A DNA stretch of 51,313 nt from Verrucomicrobia bacterium UBA3841 (GTDB lineage: Bacteria > Verrucomicrobiota > Kiritimatiellia > RFP12 > UBA1067): assembly GCA_002392765.1 (NCBI GenBank), contig DGHT01000015.1:16531-67843 (forward strand), read 5' to 3'. The position numbers and the translations under genes were made by a program. The notes under the pieces were generated by a model that did not search any database, was not told the origin of the DNA, and saw only the letters and a list, made by a program, of their open reading frames with translations. This document shows, piece by piece, positions 8,096 to 18,532 of this stretch (position 1 is its first letter; every line of letters begins with the position of its first letter).

Positions 8096-9547
8096 ATGGA
8101 CAACGAAAACAATATATTGGGATTCGGCTCTCTGGACTTCACCCCCGACTGGGCGAAGAAGGACGCCGGTGTCACTGTCGGTAGAACGCGCCCCGTGCGG
8201 GAAACGCAAGAGGCGGAAAGGCGGGGCGACAAGCCGCCGCGGAAGGGACCTTTTTCGCCAGACCGCGACCGGGACCGCGACAGAGGCCGCAAGCCTTTCG
8301 CGAAATTCCGTCCGGAGGCGGAGCGCGCGCGTCCGCCCGAGTTCGACGTGACGGTTCTGCCCGAGACGAAGGCTCTGGGAACCGTGATGCGCAAGCTCCA
8401 GCAGGACTACCACGCGTACAAGCTGAAGGATCTGGCGTATTTCTTCCTCGACAACCCGTCTTCGGTTCTCCTCAAGATCGTGCCTAAAAAGGAAGAAGGC
8501 GATGCGCAGCGGCAGAAGGCGCAGCCGTTCTTCCAGTGCAGAAGCTGTTCGTTCGCATCTGTTTCCGAACAAGACGTGATCGCGCACATTCTCGCGTCCC
8601 ACCTGTCGGAATATTTCGACACGAAAGAGATCGACGCCGAACCGCCCAAGGGTAATTTCAACTGCGTCGCAAAATGCGGCCTTTCCGGCGTGCTTCTCGG
8701 TCCGCCGAACATCCACGAGTTCAACTCGATCGTCCGCGAGATGATTCGCACGCGCTATCCGGGAATGTCCGAAAGCGAATACCGCTCCCATATTGTCATG
8801 CTCCGCGACAGCGAATCGATCGAGGCGTGGCGCGGCCAGGCGGTAAAGAAAACCCTTTATTTCAGAAAAGGCGCGGCGGAAGGGGAGCCGGGCATGACGC
8901 GCGAGCAAGCCGAAGGCCAGTTCAGGCGTTCCATGCTTCCTTCCATGATCGACACGCCCAAGACGCTCATGATAACGGCGGACGCGGCGCTGAAAAGTCC
9001 GTACCGTCCGCTCGCGTCGGCCGCTTCCGCCGCCCTCGAAGCGGAACGCCGCGCGCCGTACAAGATGTGCTTCGCGCTGCGCGGAGCGTTCCACCACAGG
9101 AAGATGAATTTCTTCCGGACAAACGATTCCAAAGGGCAGGAATTCGTGTGCGGACACGAACTCAAGACGTTCGATTCGGCGCACGCGATACCTGAACTTG
9201 CGAGAATCGCCGATTTCATCGCAGCGAATCCGTGCCTGCCCAAGGCGGAGATCGCGAAAACGCCGGACGACGAAAGGCAGCTTTTCTGGCTCGCTTCGAC
9301 AGGCCATGTCGTAGCATTCACGAACGGCGTATTCTCCGCCGTGGAGAAGTACCCGAAATACGGTCCGCAGTGGCAAAAGAAGAAAGCCGCAAAGGAGGAA
9401 AATCCCGATAAGCCGGAAACTCCGGAAACTACGGAAAGCCCGGAGAATCAGGAACAGCCGGAAACTCCGGAGACGCCGGCGACCGCCGAACCCACCGAGA
9501 TGCAAGAGGAGACGAGGAATGAAGATTCCGCTAAGTTGGTTGAATGA
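8096..9547 (+). CDS. Unknown protein with a C2H2-like zinc finger
   Basis: 483 aa, not assigned to a family. Residues 1-90 are charged and low-complexity (a run of Arg/Asp pairs near 58-66) and likely disordered. A C148-x2-C151-x12-H164-x4-H169 arrangement in the FFQCRSCSF region resembles a C2H2 finger, and further cysteines follow in FNCVAKCG. A tract rich in Pro, Glu and Thr ends the protein. A basic N-terminus plus a zinc finger fits nucleic-acid binding, but that is inference. It has its own leaderless-type promoter and its end overlaps pheT by 29 nt, so the two are co-expressed. Confidence 0.75.
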   Translation: MDNENNILGFGSLDFTPDWAKKDAGVTVGRTRPVRETQEAERRGDKPPRKGPFSPDRDRDRDRGRKPFAKFRPEAERARPPEFDVTVLPETKALGTVMRKLQQDYHAYKLKDLAYFFLDNPSSVLLKIVPKKEEGDAQRQKAQPFFQCRSCSFASVSEQDVIAHILASHLSEYFDTKEIDAEPPKGNFNCVAKCGLSGVLLGPPNIHEFNSIVREMIRTRYPGMSESEYRSHIVMLRDSESIEAWRGQAVKKTLYFRKGAAEGEPGMTREQAEGQFRRSMLPSMIDTPKTLMITADAALKSPYRPLASAASAALEAERRAPYKMCFALRGAFHHRKMNFFRTNDSKGQEFVCGHELKTFDSAHAIPELARIADFIAANPCLPKAEIAKTPDDERQLFWLASTGHVVAFTNGVFSAVEKYPKYGPQWQKKKAAKEENPDKPETPETTESPENQEQPETPETPATAEPTEMQEETRNEDSAKLVE

Positions 9548-11957
9548 GTATGTCAAGGTAGACGACATCGATCCGCACGAGTTGGCCGAGAAGCTGACGC
9601 GGGCCGGCCTTCAGGTAGAAACCGTGGAAACGGTCGGCAAGGCCGCGCTGGGCGATCTTTTCGTCGTCGTTGAAGTTTTGGAATGCGTAGACCATCCCGA
9701 TTCCGACCATCTGCACGTATGCAAGGTCACGGACGGCAAGGAGACTTTCCAGGTCGTCTGCGGCGCGCCCAACATGCGCGCAGGCATCAAGACGGCCTTC
9801 TCGAAAATCGGCGCGGTCATCCCGAACGGCGGCTTCAAGATCAAAAAAGGCAAACTGCGCGGCGTCGAATCTTTCGGCATGTGCTGCAGTTCGGCGGAGC
9901 TTGATCTTCCCGGCGGAGACCATTCCGGCATCATGGAATTCCCCTCGGAGACTCCAACCGGCGCGTTCGTCCGCGATGTAGTCAAGCAGGAGAAACCCGA
10001 AACGGTGTTCGACATCGAAGTCACCTGGAACAGGCCGGACGCGCTTTCCGTCGTCGGCATAGCCAGGGAGTTCGCCGCGATTCTCCACAGGGATGTGAAG
10101 CTTCCCGAAACTGATTTCACGGAGACGTCCACGCCAGTCGAATCGGAAATAAAGGTAGTCGTCGAAGATACGGTCAAGTGTCCGCGCTACACGGCCAGGG
10201 TCGTGACGAAAGTAGAGGACGGTCCCTCGCCGGAAATCATCGCGAAGAGGCTCGAACTTTGCGGAATGCGTTCGCTCGGCCTTGTGGTCGACGTCACGAA
10301 CTACGTAATGCTCGAACTCGGCCAGCCGCTCCACGCTTTCGACTACACGAAGCTCGCCGGCAGGACGATCGTCGTAAGGACGGCGAAGGAAGGCGAAACG
10401 ATGAAGACGCTCGACGGCGTCGAGCGCAAGCTCGATCCCGACATGCTTCTCATCTGCGACAGCGTCCGTCCGAACGCCGTGGCCGGCGTGATGGGCGGCG
10501 AGGAAAGCGAGATCGCCTCCGGCACAAGATCCGTGATGCTTGAAAGCGCGCTGTTCGATCCCGCGTCGGTGAAGAAGACGTCTACGAAACTCGGCATCGC
10601 TTCCGAGGCGGCGTACAGGTACATAAGGGGCGTGGACAAGGATCTGGCGGATTTCGCCAGCCGCCGCGCCGCGCATCTTTTCCAGAAGTACGGCAAGGCG
10701 GAGATTGCGCGCGGAATCGTCGACGCCGACTTCCGCAAGAAGCCGCTCAACGCCGACATAACCCTCAATTTCGAACGGGCCAGAAGGCTTATCGGAATAC
10801 CGGTTGGAAACGACGCGATGGTGTTCATCCTCAAATCGCTCGGTCTCGAGCCGCGTGCGTCAGAAAAACTGTTCGCGGGACTCGAATCGGTCGATTTCGC
10901 AATACCGTCCTGGCGGTGGGATCTCGAACTCGAGGCCGATCTCGTCGAAGAGATTGCGAGAATCTACGGGCTCGACAACATTCCTGACAAGATGCCGTCG
11001 GCGCCGTCGATCTCGCCGCTCGCCCAGACGCGTTTCGACGCGATTTCCAAAATCCGCAGCACGTGTCTCGCGCTCGGTTTCACCGAAGCGATGCACTACT
11101 CGTTCCTCTCTGCGAAAGAGACTTCCGATTTCGATCCAGGCAAGGCGTCCTCCGCGCTCAAGATCCCCGATCCCGTATCGGCCGAATTCGCCGTCATGAG
11201 GAATTCGCTCCTTCCGCAGATGATGGGTTCGCTCGGCAGAAACGCATCGCGCCAGATCGAAAGCGCCATGCTTTTCGAAATCGGCAAGATCTACGGCGAA
11301 ATCCAGGGCAAGTGCATCGAAAAGGACGTGCTGTCGCTCGGATTCTACGGACCGGCCGGACGCGACGCCGTCTCGAAAAGAGCGCCGCTTGCGGAAGAGG
11401 AGGCTTTTCTGTGGATGAAGGGCGCCGTGACTGAGCTGCTGTTCAGGTTGCACGCGGGCAAACTCGAATTCGCGCCGCTCGCGGACCATCCGGCCTTTGC
11501 GCAAGGCGCCGCTGCGACGGTCAGGCTCAACGGGCGCGACATCGGGGTGATGGGCGCGCTTTCGCAGAAGATGCGCCATCCCTACCGTCTCACATCGCAG
11601 ATGGTTCTTTGCGAGCTAGACATGAAACCGCTCATGAAGAACTGCGCCGCAGCGGGTAAAGTCTCGCCGGTGCCGCAATTCCCGCCCGTGAGGCGCGACA
11701 TCGCTGTAATCGCCGGGGCGGGAGTGACGAACGATTCAATTGTCGAGACGATCCGCCGAAACGGCGGAGGATTGTTGACTAACGTCGATCTCTTTGATAT
11801 ATTCAAGATGAAAGGATCGGAGCGGAAGTCTCTGGCGTATACGCTCGAATTCCGTTCCGGCGAGCGGACGCTTACCGACGACGAGGTCGGGAACGTGTTC
11901 CGCCGGATCGTCGAAGCCCTCAAATCGGCGCCCGGCGTCGAGGTGAGAGAGGGCTGA
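9519..11957 (+). CDS. pheT: Phenylalanine-tRNA ligase beta subunit
   Basis: 812 aa, normal for bacterial PheT. With PheS it charges tRNA-Phe. Seen: N-terminal MKIPLSWLNEYV, the tRNA-binding/EMAP-like domain at about 40-150 (VVEVLECVDHPDSDHLHVCKV), B3/B4 editing region (MLELGQPLHAFDY, GVMGGEES), B5, the catalytic-like core (MHYSFLS), and the FDX-anticodon-binding end (QFPPVRRDIAVIA, TLTDDEV). A good GAGG site precedes the ATG. pheS is not next to it, unlike the common pheS-pheT pair. Confidence 0.96.
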   Translation: MKIPLSWLNEYVKVDDIDPHELAEKLTRAGLQVETVETVGKAALGDLFVVVEVLECVDHPDSDHLHVCKVTDGKETFQVVCGAPNMRAGIKTAFSKIGAVIPNGGFKIKKGKLRGVESFGMCCSSAELDLPGGDHSGIMEFPSETPTGAFVRDVVKQEKPETVFDIEVTWNRPDALSVVGIAREFAAILHRDVKLPETDFTETSTPVESEIKVVVEDTVKCPRYTARVVTKVEDGPSPEIIAKRLELCGMRSLGLVVDVTNYVMLELGQPLHAFDYTKLAGRTIVVRTAKEGETMKTLDGVERKLDPDMLLICDSVRPNAVAGVMGGEESEIASGTRSVMLESALFDPASVKKTSTKLGIASEAAYRYIRGVDKDLADFASRRAAHLFQKYGKAEIARGIVDADFRKKPLNADITLNFERARRLIGIPVGNDAMVFILKSLGLEPRASEKLFAGLESVDFAIPSWRWDLELEADLVEEIARIYGLDNIPDKMPSAPSISPLAQTRFDAISKIRSTCLALGFTEAMHYSFLSAKETSDFDPGKASSALKIPDPVSAEFAVMRNSLLPQMMGSLGRNASRQIESAMLFEIGKIYGEIQGKCIEKDVLSLGFYGPAGRDAVSKRAPLAEEEAFLWMKGAVTELLFRLHAGKLEFAPLADHPAFAQGAAATVRLNGRDIGVMGALSQKMRHPYRLTSQMVLCELDMKPLMKNCAAAGKVSPVPQFPPVRRDIAVIAGAGVTNDSIVETIRRNGGGLLTNVDLFDIFKMKGSERKSLAYTLEFRSGERTLTDDEVGNVFRRIVEALKSAPGVEVREG

Positions 11958-12126
11958 GACAACGAACGTGGGTCCTGTGTTGCACGCGGATTGAGCAGAT
12001 GTTTCTTCGACCGTCATATTACGATGGGGTTCCTCGCGGAATCCTCTTTGAAACCGAGGGTTATGGGGAGTCTGTGTTACGGCAATGCGGGATCTTTTCA
12101 ACCGTTATGCGGGAAGGGAGCCGGAT

Positions 12127-13002
12127 ATGAATTTGAGAGCGTTTATTTTGTCTGCGGCGATCGCGTCGCTCGCCGTCTGCGCCGGCGCGCAGCAGGCTTC
12201 GACCGGAGTTTTTCCGAAACCGCCGCCCGAAGCGGCCAAGGTGTTGAAACGCACCGTAGGCAGGCCCATCGACGCAGGCATGGTTTTCATCGCCGGCAAA
12301 TACATCAAGCCGCCCTATACTGTCGAGCGTCACGGGACGGTAATCAAAATCAATGGCATCCAGGCGACGAAAGAGATCATTCCGTGGACCGAATTCATCA
12401 AGACCCAGCAAGGCGTAGTCGCTACCAAAACCGTTTCCGAAGTCCCCGGCGGGGGTTCCTCCAATGTTCCTCCGCCCCCGGAACCGGAAGTCGAGGAGGA
12501 AGAGGACGATTTCGACGCCGACAGCAGTCTCGACGATCTTTTCGACGACGATCCGAAACCCAAGAAAAAGCAGCCGCCGAAAAAAAGGAAATCCGGCGCG
12601 CGACCGAAACCGCGCAAGCCGGCCGTTTCCGTATCGTACACGTTCGACGGGGAATTCGTCCACAACGACAAAACAAAGGTGTATGTCGATAAAATCAACA
12701 CCGCCAGAACGTCCGTGGACAAGCGTCTCAGATCGGGCGGATGCTTCTTTTTCGGGCCCAAATACGGTCAGTGCTACATACAGATGTCGCTGGCGAAATC
12801 GTTTTTGTCGAAGATCCCCGAAATCATGAAAAACAACCCCGCCCGCGCAGGTTTCGAGCAGGCGATCCGCGGGGCCGGTTTCACCTATCTTCCAAACTCC
12901 GCCATCACGGAGCTGTTCAGAAACAGGTTGGACTATCCCCGCCTCATGGAGAGGAGGAAAACCATGGAAGAGAAGAACAGGTGGCCCGGACTGGTCAAAT
13001 AA
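12127..13002 (+). CDS. Exported protein of unknown function with acidic and basic low-complexity core
   Basis: 291 aa. I take ATG 12127 (after GGGAAGGGAG) because it gives a clean signal peptide, MNLRAFILSAAIASLAVCAGA; the upstream ATG at 12085 would bury it. Then come a folded-looking region (about 20-105), a segment with Asp/Glu runs followed by Lys/Pro/Arg-rich residues (about 115-170), and a second folded region with GGCFFFGPKYGQCYIQMSL. No family was recognised. The 169 bases before it (11958-12126) hold no gene or clear terminator. Confidence 0.6.
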   Translation: MNLRAFILSAAIASLAVCAGAQQASTGVFPKPPPEAAKVLKRTVGRPIDAGMVFIAGKYIKPPYTVERHGTVIKINGIQATKEIIPWTEFIKTQQGVVATKTVSEVPGGGSSNVPPPPEPEVEEEEDDFDADSSLDDLFDDDPKPKKKQPPKKRKSGARPKPRKPAVSVSYTFDGEFVHNDKTKVYVDKINTARTSVDKRLRSGGCFFFGPKYGQCYIQMSLAKSFLSKIPEIMKNNPARAGFEQAIRGAGFTYLPNSAITELFRNRLDYPRLMERRKTMEEKNRWPGLVK

Positions 13003-13042
13003 CGGCAGACCCGGCCCGCCATTCAGGAAGCCGGGAACAAAG

Positions 13043-14340
13043 ATGAACGAACTCGCAAAACAACTGAACGAAACTTTGGGCGGCGCGGCGGAATTCCTTT
13101 CGCCCGAAGGCCTTGAAATGTATTTTCCGTACGGGGGCATCCTCGGACAGGGAGCCGAGGCGAAGGGATGCTCGATAAACGCCACGATCGGCATGGCGTT
13201 CGAGGAGGACGGAACGGCGCTCGTCATGGACTGCTTCAGCAAAAACCTGAACGCCGACAAGAAAGTGTTTCTCTACGAGGGGAGTTTCGGCAATCCGGAA
13301 CTGAGGAAGACGTGGCGCGAGATGGAATTCCGCAAAAATCCCTCTCTGGCGGGGAAGAAGATATCGTCTCCCGTCGTCACGAACGCCCTCACCCACGGTC
13401 TCAGAATCGCGGCCGAACTCTTCGCCGCCCCCGGCGACGAAGTCGTCGTGCCCGATTTGTACTGGGACAACTATTCACTCATATTCGACACTGCCGCCGG
13501 TTCGAAAATTGCAACCTTCAACACGTTCAAGGACGGATCGTTCGATACGGAGGCGCTCGAAAAGGCTCTCCTTTCACCAGGCGCCAAAAAGATTCTCGTT
13601 TTGAACTTTCCGAACAATCCGACCGGATATACCGCTACGTTCTCCGATGCCGCCAAAATCGTCGCCGCCGTGAAAAAAGCGGCGGACGCGGGAAAGAAGA
13701 TCGTTGTGATTCTCGACGACGCCTATTTCGGGCTCGTTTACGAAGAGGGTGTGCACGGAGAGTCGCTTTTCGCCGAATTCGCCGATCTTTCGCCGAACGT
13801 GATGGCCGTCAAACTCGACGGCACGACGAAGGAGGATTACGTATGGGGCCTTCGGGTCGGTTTCATCACTTTCGCGTTCGCCGGGGCGACGGACGCGCAA
13901 CTCAAGGCGCTGGAGGCGAAGGCGGCCGGCAACGTGCGAAGCGGCGTTTCCAACATATCCTCCATCGGACAGAAACTCGCGGTCAAGGCTTTCTCGGATC
14001 CGGACTACGAAAAAGAAAAGAAGGAAAAATACGAAGTCCTGCTGAAACGCTACCGCAAGATCAGGGAAATCCTTGCCGCGCATCCCGAATACGCGGCGAG
14101 ATTTTCTCCGATGCCTTTCAATTCGGGGTATTTTATGTGCGTAAAACCGGTTGGCGCCGATCCCGAAGCCGTGCGCAGGCGGCTGATCGAGGCGTATTCC
14201 ACCGGCACGATCGTCCTTTCGGGCCTCATTCGTCTTGCTTTTTCCACAATTCCGCTGGACAAACTTGAAACTCTTTTCGCGAACGTAGCATCGGCTGTCG
14301 ATGACGTGCGCGAAGCAACAAAACAAAACAAGGAGCCAAC

Positions 14341-14344
<4 letters not shown>
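13043..14344 (+). CDS. PLP-dependent class I/II aminotransferase
   Basis: 433 aa fold-type I aminotransferase. Seen: the NFPNNPTGYT motif contacting the cofactor, DDAYFGLVYE with the pyridine-binding Asp, and a candidate Schiff-base lysine K263 in LDGTTKEDYVWGLRVGF. The N-terminal EGLEMYFPYGGILGQGAEAKG and the missing common SFSK motif set it apart from AspC types. The substrate cannot be told. Its stop overlaps the next start by 4 nt (ATGA), so the two are coupled. Confidence 0.82.
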
Positions 14345-15814
<1,470 letters not shown>

Positions 15815-15831
<17 letters not shown>

Positions 15832-16669
15832 TAAATTCGAGGCATACGCAAAAATCAACCTCTTTCTTGAGGTTCTCGGGAAGCGCGCGGATGGATACCA
15901 CGCGCTTCGTTCTTTAGTCGTCCCCGTGTCCCTGTCGGACACTTTGGCGATCCGGAAATCAGATACGATGCGCTCCTCCTTCGGCTTCGCCGACGATCTT
16001 TGCCTGAAGGCGGCGCGCGTCCTTTCCGGAGCCGTCGGCAGAGAACTCGGAGCGGACATATCGGGAATCAAACGCATCCCGGCCGGAGGCGGGCTGGGCG
16101 GCGGCAGTTCCGACGCCGCGGCCGTGCTCGACGCGCTTGATTCGATGTACGGTCTAGGGCTTTCGCGCGAGCGGCTCGCGGAAATCGCCGCGGATGTCGG
16201 TTCTGACGTGCCGGCGCTGGTTCTGTCGCGCCGCTGCGGCGCGGTGCTTATGGAAGGGCGCGGCGAAATCGTAACGCCCGTCGAGGGGTTTCCCCGTCTG
16301 CACTTCGTCTTGGTGAATCCCGGAGTTTTTTCGTCCACCGCGAAAGTTTTCGCAAAATGCAACTTTTGCGTGACAAACAGGCCTCCGATATTGTATAATA
16401 TATTGAACGCATTGAAAAAGGGCGATCTGGAAGGCGTCGCTGGTTCGTTCGCGAACGATCTGGAAGCTCCTGCGGTCGCGCTTGAGCCGCGTATAGGCGA
16501 GGTGCTCGGCGAAGTTAGAAGGGCGGGCGCTGTCGGCGCCGCGATGAGCGGCAGCGGTTCGACGGTGTTCGGTCTTGCGAGAGACGAGGCCCATGCGAAA
16601 GAGATTGCATCGGCGCTTGAAGGACGCGATTTGAAGGTTTGGTGCGTTCACAGCTGTCCCGTGGTGTAG
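15815..16669 (+). CDS. ispE: 4-diphosphocytidyl-2-C-methyl-D-erythritol kinase
   Basis: 284 aa GHMP kinase of the MEP isoprenoid pathway, phosphorylating CDP-methylerythritol. Seen: FEAYAKINLFLEVLGKRADGYH at the N-terminus, the ATP loop PAGGGLGGGSSDAAAVL (about residues 88-104), DVPALVLSR, and MSGSGSTVFGL near the end. I place the start at 15815, where the reading gives MTTTNNKFEAYAKIN; an earlier in-frame start at 15641 would add a low-complexity stretch foreign to the family. The start lies inside the poly-Asp codons of the preceding gene with no Shine-Dalgarno, so initiation is probably coupled. The last 15 bases overlap tRNA-Gln. Confidence 0.93.
16370..16399 (+). promoter_or_regulatory. 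Possible internal promoter in ispE for tRNA-Gln
   Basis: GTGACA at 16370-16375, 18 nt, TATAAT at 16394-16399, inside ispE and about 255 bases before tRNA-Gln. It would explain separate tRNA transcription, but the match may be chance within coding sequence. Confidence 0.3.
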
Positions 16670-16728
16670 AGGCTGCACAGGAGATTTTGATTCTCTTGGT
16701 TCTGGTTCGATTCCAGACGGGACAACCA
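16655..16728 (+). tRNA. tRNA-Gln (anticodon UUG)
   Basis: Folded by hand: acceptor TGTCCCG (16655-16661) pairs with CGGGACA; D-stem GTGT/GCAC; anticodon stem GGAGA/TCTCT around loop TTTTGAT, giving anticodon TTG; T-stem TCTGG/CCAGA with loop TTCGATT; discriminator A and an encoded CCA at 16726-16728. All stems are complete. The first 15 bases overlap the end of ispE. It lies 14 bp before the left island repeat, a typical position for genomic-island junctions. Confidence 0.95.
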
Positions 16729-16742
16729 TTTTCTCCCTCGCC

Positions 16743-16818
16743 GTTTCTTTTTTCTGTTGCCATTCGACGCGGGCTTATGATATAATCCTTGCGAACCTCA
16801 AATCAGGTTCAAAAACCC
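16743..16818 (+). repeat. 76-bp direct repeat, left copy
   Basis: Identical base for base to 29776-29851. It begins with a T-rich run, contains an extended -10 promoter and ends with a small inverted repeat (GAACCT at 16793-16798, AGGTTC at 16805-16810). The flanks of the two copies differ immediately upstream. Confidence 0.95.
16757..16786 (+). promoter_or_regulatory. Promoter of the seven-gene island operon, with 5' hairpin
   Basis: TTGCCA at 16757-16762, 18 nt, TATAAT at 16781-16786 preceded by TGA (extended -10). Transcription would begin near 16793, exactly where a 6-bp hairpin (16793-16810, loop CAAATC) starts. That hairpin could stabilise the mRNA or be an operator. Confidence 0.7.
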
Positions 16819-16887
16819 GAAATAAAATGATCAAGTCCAGAAGAACGGGAGGGCGGCCGTCCCCGGCCGTCGAAACGGATCGAGGAA

Positions 16888-17781
16888 ATGAACTACAGAG
16901 AATTCATACACCCGGAGGACGAGGCGGCATTGCGCAATCTTGAGGCCGTTCCTGGTTTCGATACTGTCGCGCGCTTCATCCTGGAACATTTCACGGAAGA
17001 CATGATGCATGGTCTCTATATGGCGCAGAATGTACGCCTGTCGCCGTCGCAACTTCCGGAAATATTCAATCTGTTGCCGCCGATATGCGGAAAATTCGAA
17101 ATTGAATTGCCGGAATTTTACCTCACGATGGATCCTAGACCCAACGCCTGGACGATTGGCGACAAGCGCAAGTTCATCGTATTGACGAGCGGACTTCTTG
17201 ACCACATCGCCGACAAGGATGAATTGCAGTCCATAATCGCGCATGAATGCGGACACATTGTATGCCGGCACGTGCTGTACAACACCATTGCAATGCTGCT
17301 GGTGAAATTTGGCGAGAGCCTGGGCTTTGGCCGGATTGTCATCGCACCTATTCTCCTGGCCATAAAATATTGGCAGCGGCGCAGCGAGCTTTCCGCAGAC
17401 AGGGCGAGCGCGGTGTACACCGGCGGTCACGAAGTTCCGTGCCGTGCCCTGTTGAGGATATGCGGCGGACCTGACAACTTGACGAAAAACATCAACCTTC
17501 CGGAATATGCCGAACAGGCAAAGGCGTACGATGCATTGGTTGCAAAGAGCAAGTGGAACAAACTTCTTCAAAACATGGCGATAATGGATGCAGACCATCC
17601 TTTTGCCGCTGTTCGCGTACGAGAATTGTTGTCCTGGGCGGGTAGCGAACAGTTTGCGAAACTAAAGCAGGCGATGTCTGCGGCGGAAGTCTTGCCAATG
17701 TGTCGGAAGTGCGGACGGCGCATTGCTGCCGATGCGAAATTCTGCAGGTACTGCGGCAATAATTTGAAAGGAGAGAAGTGA
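16888..17781 (+). CDS. M48-family metallopeptidase with C-terminal zinc ribbon
   Basis: 297 aa. Zinc site H119-E-C-G-H123 and a third ligand E167 in RRSELSADR identify an M48 (HtpX/Ste24-like) peptidase. A hydrophobic stretch between them (about 133-160) may dip into the membrane. The end is a four-cysteine ribbon C272-x2-C275...C286-x2-C289, like that of the protein two genes downstream. First gene of the island operon, 70 nt after the repeat; GAGG sits just before the ATG. The following start overlaps its stop. M48 enzymes are membrane quality-control or regulatory proteases; the target here is unknown, perhaps a partner in this operon. Confidence 0.83.
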   Translation: MNYREFIHPEDEAALRNLEAVPGFDTVARFILEHFTEDMMHGLYMAQNVRLSPSQLPEIFNLLPPICGKFEIELPEFYLTMDPRPNAWTIGDKRKFIVLTSGLLDHIADKDELQSIIAHECGHIVCRHVLYNTIAMLLVKFGESLGFGRIVIAPILLAIKYWQRRSELSADRASAVYTGGHEVPCRALLRICGGPDNLTKNINLPEYAEQAKAYDALVAKSKWNKLLQNMAIMDADHPFAAVRVRELLSWAGSEQFAKLKQAMSAAEVLPMCRKCGRRIAADAKFCRYCGNNLKGEK

Positions 17782-18020
17782 TGGGTATTGTGGAGAAACT
17801 GGACGAACTTGTCCAGAAGTCGGCGTCGTTCCGGAAAATAATGGAGGACGGCGTGGTTGAAGACAGCGAAGTTGAAGAGCAGGCAAAGCGGGTTGAGACG
17901 CTGCTTGCGGAGCTGGAGCGGAGTCTTTCGCCCGGTGATTTCGAGCGGGTCGCTGAGTTTATGGCAGAACTTTCGGTGCTGCAGGTGATCCTGCGCTACA
18001 ATCAGATTGGAGGACGGTGA
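17781..18020 (+). CDS. Small helical protein of unknown function
   Basis: 79 aa from ATG 17781, preceded by AAAGGAGAG; a GTG one codon earlier is also possible. It is rich in Glu, Leu and Lys with heptad-like spacing (VEEQAKRVETLLAELERSL), so probably an alpha-helical or coiled-coil protein, with no cysteines or membrane segment. Tight packing (1-base overlap upstream, 1 nt gap downstream) supports a real gene that acts with its neighbours. No family was recognised. Confidence 0.65.
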   Translation: MGIVEKLDELVQKSASFRKIMEDGVVEDSEVEEQAKRVETLLAELERSLSPGDFERVAEFMAELSVLQVILRYNQIGGR

Positions 18021-18021
18021 C

Positions 18022-18522
18022 ATGGCTTTCGCTTCGCAAATGAAATTCAACGTTTCGCCGAGCTGCATTCCGCACATGGCAAAGGCATTGGAGAATGCGC
18101 TCAGGGAAGAGGGATATGATACGAAGTGCGACACATTGTTGAACGGCGACGTTGTCGTTTCGCTGACAAAAGGAGGAATGTTCAAGGCTGTTGTCGGAAT
18201 GAAAACCGCGCTCAAAGTGGAGCTTCGCGCCGACTGCGGAAGCGTCCTTGCCAAGACGGGCGTCGGCATCTGGGGCCATCAGATAGTGCCAACCGTAATC
18301 ATGCTCCTCTGGTTCTGGCCTGTACTCATTACGCAGATATGGGGTCTTGTGCAGCAAAGCCGTCTTGACGCGCACGTGATGGATATCCTGTCCAGGGCGG
18401 TGTCCGGCGGGATGGACGCAATAGACGTTCCATCAGAGGACGTTTCCTCTGCCCGCTTTTGTTCCGAGTGCGGCAAGCCTGTCCACGGCAATTTCTGCTC
18501 CAACTGCGGCGCGAAGGTGTAA
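18022..18522 (+). CDS. Membrane-associated zinc-ribbon protein
   Basis: 166 aa from ATG 18022, with GGAGG about 9 nt upstream. Residues 1-80 form an unassigned soluble domain; a hydrophobic helix (about 93-113, IVPTVIMLLWFWPVLITQIW) could span the membrane; the end is a ribbon C147-x2-C150...C159-x2-C162, near-identical in style to that of the M48 protein two genes earlier. It may be a membrane partner or substrate of that peptidase. That pairing is inference from shared ribbons and the operon. Confidence 0.65.
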   Translation: MAFASQMKFNVSPSCIPHMAKALENALREEGYDTKCDTLLNGDVVVSLTKGGMFKAVVGMKTALKVELRADCGSVLAKTGVGIWGHQIVPTVIMLLWFWPVLITQIWGLVQQSRLDAHVMDILSRAVSGGMDAIDVPSEDVSSARFCSECGKPVHGNFCSNCGAKV

Positions 18523-18532
18523 GGAGGGGTTG

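Noticed and set aside
6818..9568. 916-codon minus-strand open frame
   Set aside because: It lies opposite ilvD and the 8096 gene; Arg-rich shadow translation from high GC, no domains.
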